NCBI RefSeq assembly: GCF_002161085.1
Contig: NZ_NFLU01000013.1
Location: 1-54,090 of the forward strand
Length of the DNA: 54,090 nt
Reading direction: 5' to 3'
Source of the DNA: Flavonifractor sp. An112
Lineage (GTDB): Bacteria; Bacillota; Clostridia; Oscillospirales; Oscillospiraceae
The position numbers and the translations under genes were made by a program. Shown in pieces: positions 25,781 through 33,584 of the stretch. Below the pieces are notes generated by a model. That model was not told where the DNA came from, did no database searches, and saw only the letters and a list, made by a program, of their open reading frames with translations. The first letter of the stretch is position 1. Each line of letters opens with the position of its first letter.

Positions 25781-26997
25781 GCGGATACTCCTCTCTCATC
25801 GGCGGAGCCCAGGGTCATGGGCTGGCCGGGGTACTGAGTCAAGCCGGTGGCCTGGCTTTCGGGCAGGTCGGGGCGGAATTGCTCCGGGATTACATTGGTG
25901 TAGGTCTCCACCGTGTCCACGATGCCGGCGTACAGCCGGTAAAGGGCGGCCCAGGTCTGGGGACCCATGATGCCGTCCTGGGGCAGGCCGGCCATGCGCT
26001 GCACTGCGATGACAGCATTTTTTGTGGCGGGACCGTAGATGCCGTCGATGGCCACCCGGGGGATATTGCTGTAGAACTCCGACACCACCGACAGCACATA
26101 TTGTACGGTCCGTACAGAATCACCTCTGGCGCCCTCGGCCAGCACGTTGGGGAAGGGCTGGCTTCCGCTGCCGGGGTAATAGGTCTGCCCCTGACTGATG
26201 AGCTCTGCCAGATCCAGCACCCCCACATAGAGGAACACCATCTTGTACCAGGTGGAATTGCCCACGATGCCATCGGGCGTCAGGTCAAAGATGGACTGGA
26301 ATTTCTTGACCGCCGCCTCGGTAGCGGGACCAAAGACCCCGTCCACCGGGTAGACCTTGGGAATGGCGGGGTAGTCCCGGGAGATACGGTTGAGCATGAC
26401 CTGGATGCGCTGGACCGCCTCGCCTCTGTCTCCCCGGCGGATAGGATAGCCGGGGTAGGAGTAGCGGATGCCCTGGACCGGGGCGTTGGTCACCAGCTCA
26501 ATGTTATCGCCGTAGTAGGAGCGCAGGATGGTCATATAGTCCGCCCCCTGTTCCGCCATGGCCTGGCTGCCCCACTGGGACAGCCCGTCACAGGTGACGG
26601 TGGTGCCATTGCAGAATTTGGCGGCCAGAGGCTCTACAAAGCCGATGCGCCGTATGTAGGAGTTGAACATCTCATCCACCAGCTGGCTGATATTTTCAAA
26701 GATGTTACGGTCCTTGATAAATTTCTGGTCGTAGGCGGTGGAGGAGGTGATATTGAAGGGGTAGCCCCGGCTTGGGTAGAACTCGGTGTATACCCGGTTG
26801 AGGGCGAAAGAGATGATGGCCAGGATGTTGGCCTGGAGGGCGGCGGGCTCCCAGGTGGGGTAGATCTCGCTGGAGGCCACGTTTTTCACATACTCCGGAA
26901 AGGATACCGTCACATTCTCCGCGCTGGAGCCCGGCGGGCCCAGATGAACGGTGATGTATTGCGGCACATAGGGGGTAATGGGCAGCGATTCTGGCAT
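25777..26997 (-). CDS. SpoIID-like and peptidoglycan-binding protein, probably spore-related
   Basis: 406 residues. The N-terminal 180 residues resemble the SpoIID/LytB domain: WEPAALQANILAIISFALNR matches its start, and GLSQWGSQAMAEQGADYMTI matches its conserved end. Two PG_binding_1 domains follow (around 195-265, VDGVFGPATEAAVKKFQSIF; and 290-360, IDGIYGPATKNAVIAVQRMA). SpoIID is a lytic transglycosylase needed for engulfment, but this protein has no signal peptide and its catalytic status is not clear. AAGGAGG precedes ATG 26997. Related Clostridia proteins are often spore-associated, which is the basis for that inference. Confidence 0.8.
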   Translation of the reverse strand: MPESLPITPYVPQYITVHLGPPGSSAENVTVSFPEYVKNVASSEIYPTWEPAALQANILAIISFALNRVYTEFYPSRGYPFNITSSTAYDQKFIKDRNIFENISQLVDEMFNSYIRRIGFVEPLAAKFCNGTTVTCDGLSQWGSQAMAEQGADYMTILRSYYGDNIELVTNAPVQGIRYSYPGYPIRRGDRGEAVQRIQVMLNRISRDYPAIPKVYPVDGVFGPATEAAVKKFQSIFDLTPDGIVGNSTWYKMVFLYVGVLDLAELISQGQTYYPGSGSQPFPNVLAEGARGDSVRTVQYVLSVVSEFYSNIPRVAIDGIYGPATKNAVIAVQRMAGLPQDGIMGPQTWAALYRLYAGIVDTVETYTNVIPEQFRPDLPESQATGLTQYPGQPMTLGSADERGVSA

Positions 26998-27009
26998 GGT
27001 ATCCCTCCT

Positions 27010-27399
27010 TTACAGATTCTGAGGCGGTACGTTGACCGGGTCCTCCGGCAGCAGAGTGGCAGACTGCTCCGGCAGAGGGATGAGCTCCAGCTCCTGCAAG
27101 GTCTGGGTACCGGCAAAGATCTGGACGTTCTCCACCACCAGCAGTTCATAGCCCGGGGACTCAGCCCAGATATCACATACGGCAAAGGGAGTGACGGTGC
27201 CGGGAGACTCGCTGGCTGAGGCGTCAGGCGTTTCTACCTGAACCGGTGTGGTGCGGCCATTGGCGTCGGTGACCCGCAGGGCCAGCAGGGTGTGGCGGCC
27301 TTCGGTGCCCCGCTGGGTAAAAGCTACGGTGGCGCCTGCCACCGGGATCTGGGCCCGGGACGTAAATACCCGGGTCAGAATGGTTCCTGTTGCGGCCAA
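27010..27399 (-). CDS. small beta-rich protein leading the SpoIID-like operon
   Basis: 129 residues if it starts at TTG 27399, which follows AAGGAGG by about 8 nt; the frame stays open upstream but no ATG or GTG has a site. The protein looks like a carboxypeptidase-regulatory or Ig-like beta domain (TSRAQIPVAGATVAFTQRG, VTDANGRTTPVQVETPD). It ends in a Pro-rich tail. It lies 12 nt before the SpoIID-like gene and is divergent from rex. Its function is unknown; a structural role on the spore surface would fit its neighbours. Confidence 0.68.
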   Translation of the reverse strand: MAATGTILTRVFTSRAQIPVAGATVAFTQRGTEGRHTLLALRVTDANGRTTPVQVETPDASASESPGTVTPFAVCDIWAESPGYELLVVENVQIFAGTQTLQELELIPLPEQSATLLPEDPVNVPPQNL

Positions 27400-27459
27400 G
27401 TTGCATTCCTCCTTTTCTTTCCACTCTATGCCGTCAACGGAGGAATTGCCCGTGAGGCG

Positions 27460-27488
27460 TTGACATCGGGGCCGGTTTTGAGTAAACT
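27460..27488 (+). promoter_or_regulatory. promoter of rex
   Basis: TTGACA (27460-27465) and TAAACT (27483-27488) are separated by 17 bp, about 40 nt before the rex start. No clear Rex palindrome of the TTGTGA-N-TCACAA type is present, so autoregulation is not evident. Confidence 0.65.
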
Positions 27489-27527
27489 GAATAGGAAAGA
27501 TATCCTCTGGAACGAGTGTGATGGCGC

Positions 27528-28160
27528 ATGAGAAAGCAAAAGGTGTCCAGTGCGGTGATTCGGCGGCTGCCCCGGTATTACCGCCATTTGACGGACCTGC
27601 ATACGGCCGGTGTGGAGCGTATTTCATCCAGTGCTCTGGGCCGCTCCATGGGATTGACAGCCTCCCAGATCCGGCAGGATCTGTCCTGCTTTGGGGAATT
27701 TGGCCAGCAGGGATATGGTTATAACGTGGAGAAACTGCGGGATGAGATCTCTGATATCCTGGGTATGAACCGGGGACATACGGCGGTTATTCTGGGCGCG
27801 GGCAATCTGGGCCGGGCCCTGATGGAGAACTTCCACTTTGAGCGCTCGGGTGTGGCGCTGGCCGCGGCCTTTGACGTGGCCCCGGAGATCGTGGGCCAGA
27901 CTCGCTCTGGCGTGCCCATTTATCATGTGGATCGGCTGGAGGAGTATCTGGTGGAGCATCCGGCCAGCATCGGTGTATTGACCGTGCCCCGGAGCGTTGC
28001 CAATACCACCGCCAGTCGGCTGGTGCGAGCCGGTGTACGGGGTATCTGGAATTTTACTAACAGCGAGCTGACGGTGGAGGCGCCGGGCGTGGTCATTGAA
28101 GATGTTCACTTTGCGGACAGCCTGTTGGCCCTCAGCTATATGATCTCGGAGGACGCATGA
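27528..28160 (+). CDS. rex: redox-sensing transcriptional repressor Rex
   Basis: 210 residues. An N-terminal winged helix (SSSALGRSMGLTASQIRQDL, then FGEFGQQGYGYNV) binds operators of fermentation and respiration genes. A C-terminal Rossmann domain (AVILGAGNLGRALMENFHF) binds NADH and NAD+. The protein releases DNA when the NADH/NAD+ ratio rises. Length and motifs match the family. The stop overlaps the start of the SLH gene by ATGA. Confidence 0.96.
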   Translation: MRKQKVSSAVIRRLPRYYRHLTDLHTAGVERISSSALGRSMGLTASQIRQDLSCFGEFGQQGYGYNVEKLRDEISDILGMNRGHTAVILGAGNLGRALMENFHFERSGVALAAAFDVAPEIVGQTRSGVPIYHVDRLEEYLVEHPASIGVLTVPRSVANTTASRLVRAGVRGIWNFTNSELTVEAPGVVIEDVHFADSLLALSYMISEDA

Positions 28161-29269
28161 AAAAAGCAGCGGCAATCTTGCTTGCCGGGGTGATTCTGGT
28201 GAGCTGCGGGGCGGTGGTAGCCGCCGACCAGTCTTTGGTGAGCAAAAGTTATGTAAATGGTACGTTTACCGATGAGGCCCTGAAGCAGGCGGAGCAGCGG
28301 GTGGAGGAATTGACGGCACCTGTCTATAATCAGGCGCTGAACCAGCTCAACAGCGAGCATTCCGCATATTTGGCCCAAGCAGGCGGAACGTCCGGACTCA
28401 ATGACCTGCGCTTTAAAAAGGGCGATGTGCTGACCCTTACCTCCGGCTCCGGCGTGATGCTGCTGGCAGGAAGTGCTACGGCCTCCGGTGGTGTGCTGGT
28501 GGATACAACGGCAGGCAATACGGTGGCCTCCGGCAGTGGGCTGACTGCCCGCCACCGCTGTCTGGCAGGGGAGAGCGCCGCTGTGGCGGTGACTGTGACC
28601 TCTGATACCGCAGTCCTCTGTCTGGAGGGGAGCTATACCCTCTCCGCCAGCGGAAACGTAGATTATAACGCTATGGCTGACGGCCTGACTAAGATGGGCC
28701 TTCTGAAGGGCACCGGCGCCACCTACGGCTCCGGCTATGAGCTGGAGCGCCAGCCGGTCCGGGTGGAGGGCCTGGTCATGTTCATTCGCCTGTTGGGGGA
28801 GGAACAGGCCGCCCTGTCCAGTACGGCAACCAATCCCTTTGTGGACAGCCCCAGTTGGGCCGACCGCTATCTGGCCTATGCCTATGAAAAGGGCTACACT
28901 ACCGGCATTGGTACCAACGCCGCCGGTCAGCTGGTCTTTGCCCCCAACAACACCATTACGGCAGGGGAGTATATGACCTTCGTGCTCCGGGCGCTGGGCT
29001 ATTCCGAGACTGGCACCAATCCTGACTTTACCTGGCAGACTGCCATGGAGGCGGGGGTAACGCTGGGTGCCATCCGTCAGAGTGAACGCACTATGCTGGA
29101 GAGCGGCACCTTCCTGCGGGCCCAGGTAGTCTATCTGTCGGTGTGTGCCCTCTCGGCTCCCACCAAGGACGGCGGAATCCTGCTGGACCGCACTGCCTCC
29201 AACGGCGGGTATGACAAGGCCGCCATGCAGACCGTGCTGAACGAGGTATCCACCCTGCGTCTGAGTTAA
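28157..29269 (+). CDS. S-layer homology domain surface protein
   Basis: 370 residues with an N-terminal signal peptide (KKAAAILLAGVILVSCGAVV; LVSCG could also be a lipobox). The middle, about 50-170, is rich in Ser, Thr and Gly and beta-prone. The C-terminal half has SLH-type segments (NPFVDSPSWADRYLAYAYEK, then an ITAGEYMTFVLRALGY helix). SLH domains tether proteins to secondary cell-wall polymer. Translation is coupled to rex (ATGA overlap; GGAGG site inside rex), but a functional link is not obvious. Confidence 0.82.
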   Translation: MKKAAAILLAGVILVSCGAVVAADQSLVSKSYVNGTFTDEALKQAEQRVEELTAPVYNQALNQLNSEHSAYLAQAGGTSGLNDLRFKKGDVLTLTSGSGVMLLAGSATASGGVLVDTTAGNTVASGSGLTARHRCLAGESAAVAVTVTSDTAVLCLEGSYTLSASGNVDYNAMADGLTKMGLLKGTGATYGSGYELERQPVRVEGLVMFIRLLGEEQAALSSTATNPFVDSPSWADRYLAYAYEKGYTTGIGTNAAGQLVFAPNNTITAGEYMTFVLRALGYSETGTNPDFTWQTAMEAGVTLGAIRQSERTMLESGTFLRAQVVYLSVCALSAPTKDGGILLDRTASNGGYDKAAMQTVLNEVSTLRLS

Positions 29270-29274
29270 ATACA

Positions 29275-29308
29275 CAAAAAACGCGAGCCTTACGGCTCGC
29301 GTTTTTTT
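29275..29308. terminator. bidirectional terminator
   Basis: ACGCGAGCC TTAC GGCTCGCGT flanked by A and T runs, so it works on both strands between the convergent SLH and CadA genes. Confidence 0.9.
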
Positions 29309-31157
29309 ATTGCTTGGCGGTGCGCATGGCCCGCATGGCGTTGAGAATGGCGATGACCGAGACGCCTACATCGGCAAAGACGGCTTCCCACAGATTGGCC
29401 AGGCCCAGGGCACTGAGTACCAGCACCAGCAGCTTTACCCCCAGGGCAAACACGATGTTCTGACGGACAATAGCCAGAGTGCGGCGGGCGATGGCAATGG
29501 CCTGGGCCAGCTTGGAGGGCTTGTCGTCCATGAGGACGATGTCTGCCGCCTCGATGGCAGCGTCGGAACCCAGGGCACCCATGGCAATGCCCACATCCGC
29601 CCGGGAAAGGACGGGGGCGTCGTTGATACCGTCTCCCACGAAGGCCAGGGCCCCCTTGGGGGACACCTCTTTCAGCAGTCCCTCTACCCGGTCTACCTTG
29701 TCAGTGGGGAGGAGCTGGGTGTGGACCTCATCCAGCCCCAGCTGGGCGGCTACCGCCTCGCCAACCTGCTTGGCATCGCCGGTGAGCATCACGGTTTTGT
29801 GCACCCCTGCCGCCTTCAGTGCGGCGATGGCCTGCTGGGCGTCCGGCTTTACCTGGTCGGAGATGACGATGTGCCCCAGATAGACCCCGTCGGCGGCCAC
29901 ATGGACCGTGGTGCCCACATGGTGGCAGGGGTGCCAGGTGACGCCGATCTCATCCATCAGTTTGTCGTTGCCGGCGCAGATCACTTTGCCGTCCACCACA
30001 GCCTTGACGCCCCGGCCGGACAGCTCTTCCGCCTGAGTGACCCGGCTGCGGTCGGGCAGCTGGCCCCAGGCCTCCAGCAGAGAGCGGGAGATGGGGTGAT
30101 CGGAGGAGGCCTCTGCCAGGGCGGCCAGCTCCAGTAGTTGGCTCTGGTCACAGTGATCGGGATGAATAGCGGTGACGTTAAAGGCTCCCTGGGTCAGGGT
30201 GCCGGTCTTGTCAAAGACCACGATCTCCGTTTTGGCCAGCACCTCCAGGTAGTTGCCTCCTTTGACCAGAATACCGGCCCGGGAGGCCCCGCCGATGCCG
30301 CCGAAGAAGGAGAGCGGCACCGAGATCACCAGGGCGCAGGGGCAGGATACTACCAGGAAATTGAGCGCCCGCTGAATGGAATCCAGCCAGCTCACCTGGG
30401 TGAAGAGGGGAGGCAGGAGGGCCAGAGCCACGGCAGCCAGCACCACAATGGGGGTATAGTACCGGGCAAAACGGGTGATGAAGTGCTCCGCCTTGGCCTT
30501 TTTGCTGCTGGCGTTCTCCACCAGGTCCAGGATCTTGGATACGGTGGACTCCTCAAAAGCCTTGGTGACCTGAACTTTCAGCAAGCCGGACAGGTTGACA
30601 CAGCCGGAGACCACATCGTCGCCGGGCTGGACCTGGCGGGGGAGGGACTCGCCGGTGAGGGCGGCGGTGTCCAGGGTGGAGGTTCCCTCCAGCACCACGC
30701 CGTCCAGGGGAATCCGCTCCCCAGCCTTGATCACAATGGCGTCTCCCACAGATACTTCCTCCGGGTCCACCTGATGCAGCTGGCTGTCCACCTCGATGTT
30801 GGCGTAGTCGGGGCGGATATCCATCAGAGCCGCGATAGAGGTGCGGGACCGGTTGACCGCATAGCTCTGGAACCACTCTCCAACCTGATAGAACAGCATA
30901 ACAAAGACGGCCTCCGGGTATTCGCCGATGGCAAGTGCGCCGATGGTGGCCAGGGCCATGAGGAAGTTCTCGTCAAATACCTGCCCGTGGGCGATGTTGC
31001 GCACCGCCCGCCACAGCACATCCCAGCCGATGACGGCATAGGGGACCAGAAAGACCGCCAGCTCCGCCCAGCCGGACAGGGGAAGCAGTACAGCCCCAAC
31101 AAACAGCACCCCGCTGGCCAGAATGCGGATGAGCATCCGCTTTTGCTTTTTGGTCAT
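29307..31157 (-). CDS. cadA: Cd/Zn/Pb-exporting P1B ATPase (CadA/ZntA-like)
   Basis: 616 residues. It has the transmembrane SCPCALVISVPLSF motif, TGES, DKTGTLT, SSDHPISRSLL and GDGINDAP. The last membrane region contains GVKLLVLVLSALG and FADVGVSVIAILNAMRAMR, i.e. the Lys and Asp-Val-Gly pattern of the Zn/Cd/Pb class (P1B-2). It lacks an N-terminal HMA domain, which is instead encoded by the small gene just upstream. It is the last gene of an operon led by an ArsR/CadC-type regulator. Confidence 0.92.
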   Translation of the reverse strand: MTKKQKRMLIRILASGVLFVGAVLLPLSGWAELAVFLVPYAVIGWDVLWRAVRNIAHGQVFDENFLMALATIGALAIGEYPEAVFVMLFYQVGEWFQSYAVNRSRTSIAALMDIRPDYANIEVDSQLHQVDPEEVSVGDAIVIKAGERIPLDGVVLEGTSTLDTAALTGESLPRQVQPGDDVVSGCVNLSGLLKVQVTKAFEESTVSKILDLVENASSKKAKAEHFITRFARYYTPIVVLAAVALALLPPLFTQVSWLDSIQRALNFLVVSCPCALVISVPLSFFGGIGGASRAGILVKGGNYLEVLAKTEIVVFDKTGTLTQGAFNVTAIHPDHCDQSQLLELAALAEASSDHPISRSLLEAWGQLPDRSRVTQAEELSGRGVKAVVDGKVICAGNDKLMDEIGVTWHPCHHVGTTVHVAADGVYLGHIVISDQVKPDAQQAIAALKAAGVHKTVMLTGDAKQVGEAVAAQLGLDEVHTQLLPTDKVDRVEGLLKEVSPKGALAFVGDGINDAPVLSRADVGIAMGALGSDAAIEAADIVLMDDKPSKLAQAIAIARRTLAIVRQNIVFALGVKLLVLVLSALGLANLWEAVFADVGVSVIAILNAMRAMRTAKQ

Positions 31158-31190
31158 GATCCATCTCTCCTTTGCACACAGATGACAGGA

Positions 31191-31409
31191 TTAGAACACA
31201 ATGGTGCAGTCGGGCTCCACCTTTTTGCAGACCTTGGCGGCCTGCTGGAGAATCTCGTCGAACCGGGCGTCGTCGGCGTCCAGGGTCAGTTTCTGGGTCA
31301 TAAAGCTGACGGTGGCGCTGTTCACCCCGTCCAGCTTGCGAATGGCGTCCTCCATCTTGGCGGCGCAGTTGGCGCAGTCCAGATCTCTCAGCTTGAATGA
31401 CTTTCTCAT
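31191..31409 (-). CDS. stand-alone heavy-metal-associated (HMA) domain protein
   Basis: 72 residues with the ferredoxin-like HMA fold and its CxxC metal site (LRDLDCANCAAKMEDAIRKL), ending KKVEPDCTIVF. The site reads DCANC rather than the GMTCxxC of copper chaperones, as in Zn/Cd pumps. It probably hands metal to the downstream CadA-like pump, acting as its detached N-terminal domain. The start at 31409 follows GAGAGGAG; it lies 13 nt after the regulator gene. Confidence 0.88.
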   Translation of the reverse strand: MRKSFKLRDLDCANCAAKMEDAIRKLDGVNSATVSFMTQKLTLDADDARFDEILQQAAKVCKKVEPDCTIVF

Positions 31410-31422
31410 CGTAAAACTCCTC

Positions 31423-31785
31423 TCATTCCGCAATGTGTTCCATGCCCTGGCCCAGAATGGTGCGGACATGGCCGTCCGCCAGGGAGTAAAACACGGTCTT
31501 GCCCTCCCGGCGGTATTTCACCAGTTTGCTCTGCTTCAAAGCCCGCAGCTGATGGGAGATGGCGGACTGGGTCATGCCCAGCAGCTTGGCGATGTCGCAC
31601 ACGCACATCTCCGACTCAAAAAGCACATACAGGATCTTGATGCGGGTAGAATCCCCAAAGATCTTAAACAGCTCTGCCAGATCGTAGAGGATCTCATCTT
31701 CCGGCATGGTGCGCTCCACTTTATCCACGATCTCCTGGTGGACGTGGCTGTAATCGCACCGTTCCACGCCGTTGCTGTCTGTCAT
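31423..31785 (-). CDS. ArsR/SmtB-family metal-responsive repressor (CadC-like)
   Basis: 120 residues with a winged helix (ESEMCVCDIAKLLGMTQSAI, then SHQLRALKQSKLVKYRREGK). The CVCD in the alpha-3 helix plus N-terminal Cys and His residues (ERCDYSHVHQE) form the CadC-type alpha-3N site for Cd, Pb or Zn. The C-terminal VRTILGQGMEH could hold part of an alpha-5 site. ATG 31785 is chosen because AAAGGA precedes it by about 8 nt. It is the first gene of the efflux operon, downstream of a strong inverted repeat. Confidence 0.9.
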   Translation of the reverse strand: MTDSNGVERCDYSHVHQEIVDKVERTMPEDEILYDLAELFKIFGDSTRIKILYVLFESEMCVCDIAKLLGMTQSAISHQLRALKQSKLVKYRREGKTVFYSLADGHVRTILGQGMEHIAE

Positions 31786-31800
31786 GGCGACCATCCTTTC

Positions 31801-31858
31801 TAATAACATATGAGCTATTGTTCATATGTTATTATATACTTGCTCGGCAGGATGTCAA
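31801..31858 (-). promoter_or_regulatory. promoter and ArsR/CadC-type operator of the cad operon
   Basis: On the - strand, TTGACA (31858-31853) and TATAAT (31836-31831) are 16 bp apart. An inverted repeat, TAATAACATATGA (31801-31813) and its complement (31821-31834), covers the -10 box and the transcription start. Repeats of the TGA-N-TCA type with AT-rich arms are typical for ArsR/SmtB repressors, so the regulator probably represses its own operon until metal binds. Confidence 0.85.
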
Positions 31859-31949
31859 GAGGGAATGGAAGTTTTTCTTGCGATGGGGCTCGGGCGGGGG
31901 TATGATGGGGGAGAGAACAGGCCCTTGGGGCCGGAAGGGACGGATAGAT

Positions 31950-32405
31950 ATGAAGCGAGATGATGGACGGGATGTGGGCCTGGAGGCCCTGGACCGGTGC
32001 GAATATATGGTGTTGGCGGTAAACGACGTTGAGGGGCTGCCCTATTGTATGCCGCTTAACGGCGTTCGGGTGGGGGAGGCGGTCTATTTTCACTCCAGGC
32101 TGGGGGGAGAAAAGCTGGACTGCCTGAGACTCCACCCCCAGGTCTGCCTGACGGCTGTAGGCCATCAGCGGGTGGTGCAGGCGGCCTACGAGACGGAGTT
32201 CACCAGCGCCGTAGCCCGTGGGACCGCCCATGAGGTGACCGACCCGGAGGAGCAGAAGGCAGCTCTGCGGGCCATCTGCAAAAAATATGCCCCCGACTGC
32301 CCGGAACGGGTGGAGGAGGTCATTGAGAAGCACCTGCCCCGCACCGCGGTGTGGCGGATTGATTTGGAGCAGGTCAGTGGACGGGAACGACTTTGTAAGG
32401 AATGA
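31950..32405 (+). CDS. Nim-like pyridoxamine 5'-phosphate oxidase family protein
   Basis: 151 residues of the split-barrel FMN-binding family. EYMVLAVNDVEGLPYCMPLN, then GEAVYFHSRLGGEKLD, and a CLTAVGHQRV strand match the 5-nitroimidazole reductase (NimA) group common in gut anaerobes. The true substrate is unknown; family members are often annotated as nitroimidazole resistance proteins without evidence of that activity. The start at 31950 follows AAGGGACGG. An in-frame ATG at 31902 is less likely. It is transcribed away from the cad operon. Confidence 0.82.
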   Translation: MKRDDGRDVGLEALDRCEYMVLAVNDVEGLPYCMPLNGVRVGEAVYFHSRLGGEKLDCLRLHPQVCLTAVGHQRVVQAAYETEFTSAVARGTAHEVTDPEEQKAALRAICKKYAPDCPERVEEVIEKHLPRTAVWRIDLEQVSGRERLCKE

Positions 32406-32406
32406 A

Positions 32407-32441
32407 AAAAGGGGCGCCGCGAGATACGCGGCGCCCCTTTT
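32407..32441. terminator. bidirectional terminator
   Basis: A perfect stem (AAAAGGGGCGCCGCG, 32407-32421, with 32427-32441) with an A run before and a short T run after serves the convergent Nim-like and dehydrogenase genes. Confidence 0.88.
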
Positions 32442-32453
32442 GTGTACGAATGC

Positions 32454-33398
32454 TTATTTATACTTGTAGAATCCCTCACCGGCGTTGATGCCCAGCTTAC
32501 CGGTGTCAATGTACTCCTCTTTCAGCCGCTTGGCCATTTTGCCGTAGGTGGTATTGGGGTCGGCGGCAGCAGGATTGTTGGTGAGGATATTGTAGGCCGT
32601 GGTGATACCCACGATGTCCAGGATGCGGAAGGGGCCCATGGGGGCGCCGGTAGCCAGCACCCAGGTCTTGTCGATGGTCTCGAAGTCGGCGATATCCTCC
32701 GCCCACAGGCTCTGGGCTGCCATCAGGAAGGGGACCAGCATGGAGTTGAGCAGGTAGCCGTTTTTTTCCTTCTTCAGACGCAGGGGCACCATGCTGATAT
32801 CCGCGGCAAACTGGGCAACTTCTTCGTAAGCGGCCGGGTCGGTGCCGGGGTGGCCCATGACCTCCGCGGTGTTCTGCTTCCAGATGTTGTTGGCAAAGTG
32901 GAGCGCCAGGTACTTCTCCGGCCGGCCGGTATACTGGGCCAGGGAAGAGGGGAGCAGGGTGGAGGTATTGGTGGCCAGGATGGTTTTTTCCGGCAGCAGA
33001 GGAGCCAGTTTCTGATAGAATTCGATCTTTTCCTGGGGAACCTCTGCCAGGGCCTCAATGACCAGGTCGGCGTCCTTCACCGCCCCGGCCAGGTCGGTGG
33101 TCAGGGTCAGGCCGGTCAAAGCTGCGTCCGCCTGGGCGATCAGCCCGTCGATCTCCTCCGGAGTGTAGGTGCGGCTGTTGTCCAGCAGACCGGGACTATA
33201 GGGGCCAGGGGTGGACTTGGCGGCAGTGAGTTCCGCCACATAGATGTCGTGAAGCCTCTGCAGCTTGGGCTGGGCCCGGCCGATGGAGGCATCGCTCCTC
33301 AGCCAGATGGTGACGTGAAAGCCTTTGTAGGCGGTCTGGTAGGCGATTTGACTGCCCAGCACGCCGCCGCCGATGAGAACCACATTCTGAATGCTCAT
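32454..33398 (-). CDS. 3-hydroxyacyl-CoA dehydrogenase family protein
   Basis: 314 residues. An N-terminal NAD-binding Rossmann fold (VVLIGGGVLGSQIAYQTAYK) is followed by ADLVIEALAEVPQEKIEFYQ and the conserved ILATNTSTLLPSSLAQYTGR. The C-terminal dimerisation domain ends INAGEGFYKY. It oxidises or reduces the 3-hydroxy group of an acyl-CoA. It stands alone without crotonase, thiolase or acyl-CoA dehydrogenase genes, so a role in butyrate formation is possible but not shown. AGGAGG lies 7 nt before ATG 33398. Confidence 0.9.
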   Translation of the reverse strand: MSIQNVVLIGGGVLGSQIAYQTAYKGFHVTIWLRSDASIGRAQPKLQRLHDIYVAELTAAKSTPGPYSPGLLDNSRTYTPEEIDGLIAQADAALTGLTLTTDLAGAVKDADLVIEALAEVPQEKIEFYQKLAPLLPEKTILATNTSTLLPSSLAQYTGRPEKYLALHFANNIWKQNTAEVMGHPGTDPAAYEEVAQFAADISMVPLRLKKEKNGYLLNSMLVPFLMAAQSLWAEDIADFETIDKTWVLATGAPMGPFRILDIVGITTAYNILTNNPAAADPNTTYGKMAKRLKEEYIDTGKLGINAGEGFYKYK

Positions 33399-33437
33399 TA
33401 CGCTGCCTCCTGTTAAAAAATTCACGTTTATATAATG

Positions 33438-33449
33438 AACTAAATAGTT
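33438..33449 (-). promoter_or_regulatory. possible operator upstream of the dehydrogenase gene
   Basis: AACTA-AA-TAGTT, with a neighbouring TTAGCTAA palindrome at about 33449-33456, lies in an AT-rich 90-base stretch before the gene. It could bind a repressor, but the arms are short. Confidence 0.35.
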
Positions 33450-33510
33450 TAGCTAATGATAGTATAATACAATAACGGTGTTTTGTCAACGCTGTTCCGC
33501 TCAAAAGGCA

Positions 33511-33551
33511 AAAAAACAGGCACACTGCCTATAGCAGTGCGCCTGTTTTTT
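33511..33551 (-). terminator. terminator of uvrA
   Basis: A long stem (33511-33528 with 33533-33551, one mismatch) with A and T runs on both flanks, 34 bases beyond the uvrA stop. Confidence 0.82.
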
Positions 33552-33584
33552 GTTCATCACAATGGGCTGTCAGCTCTCCTGAGG

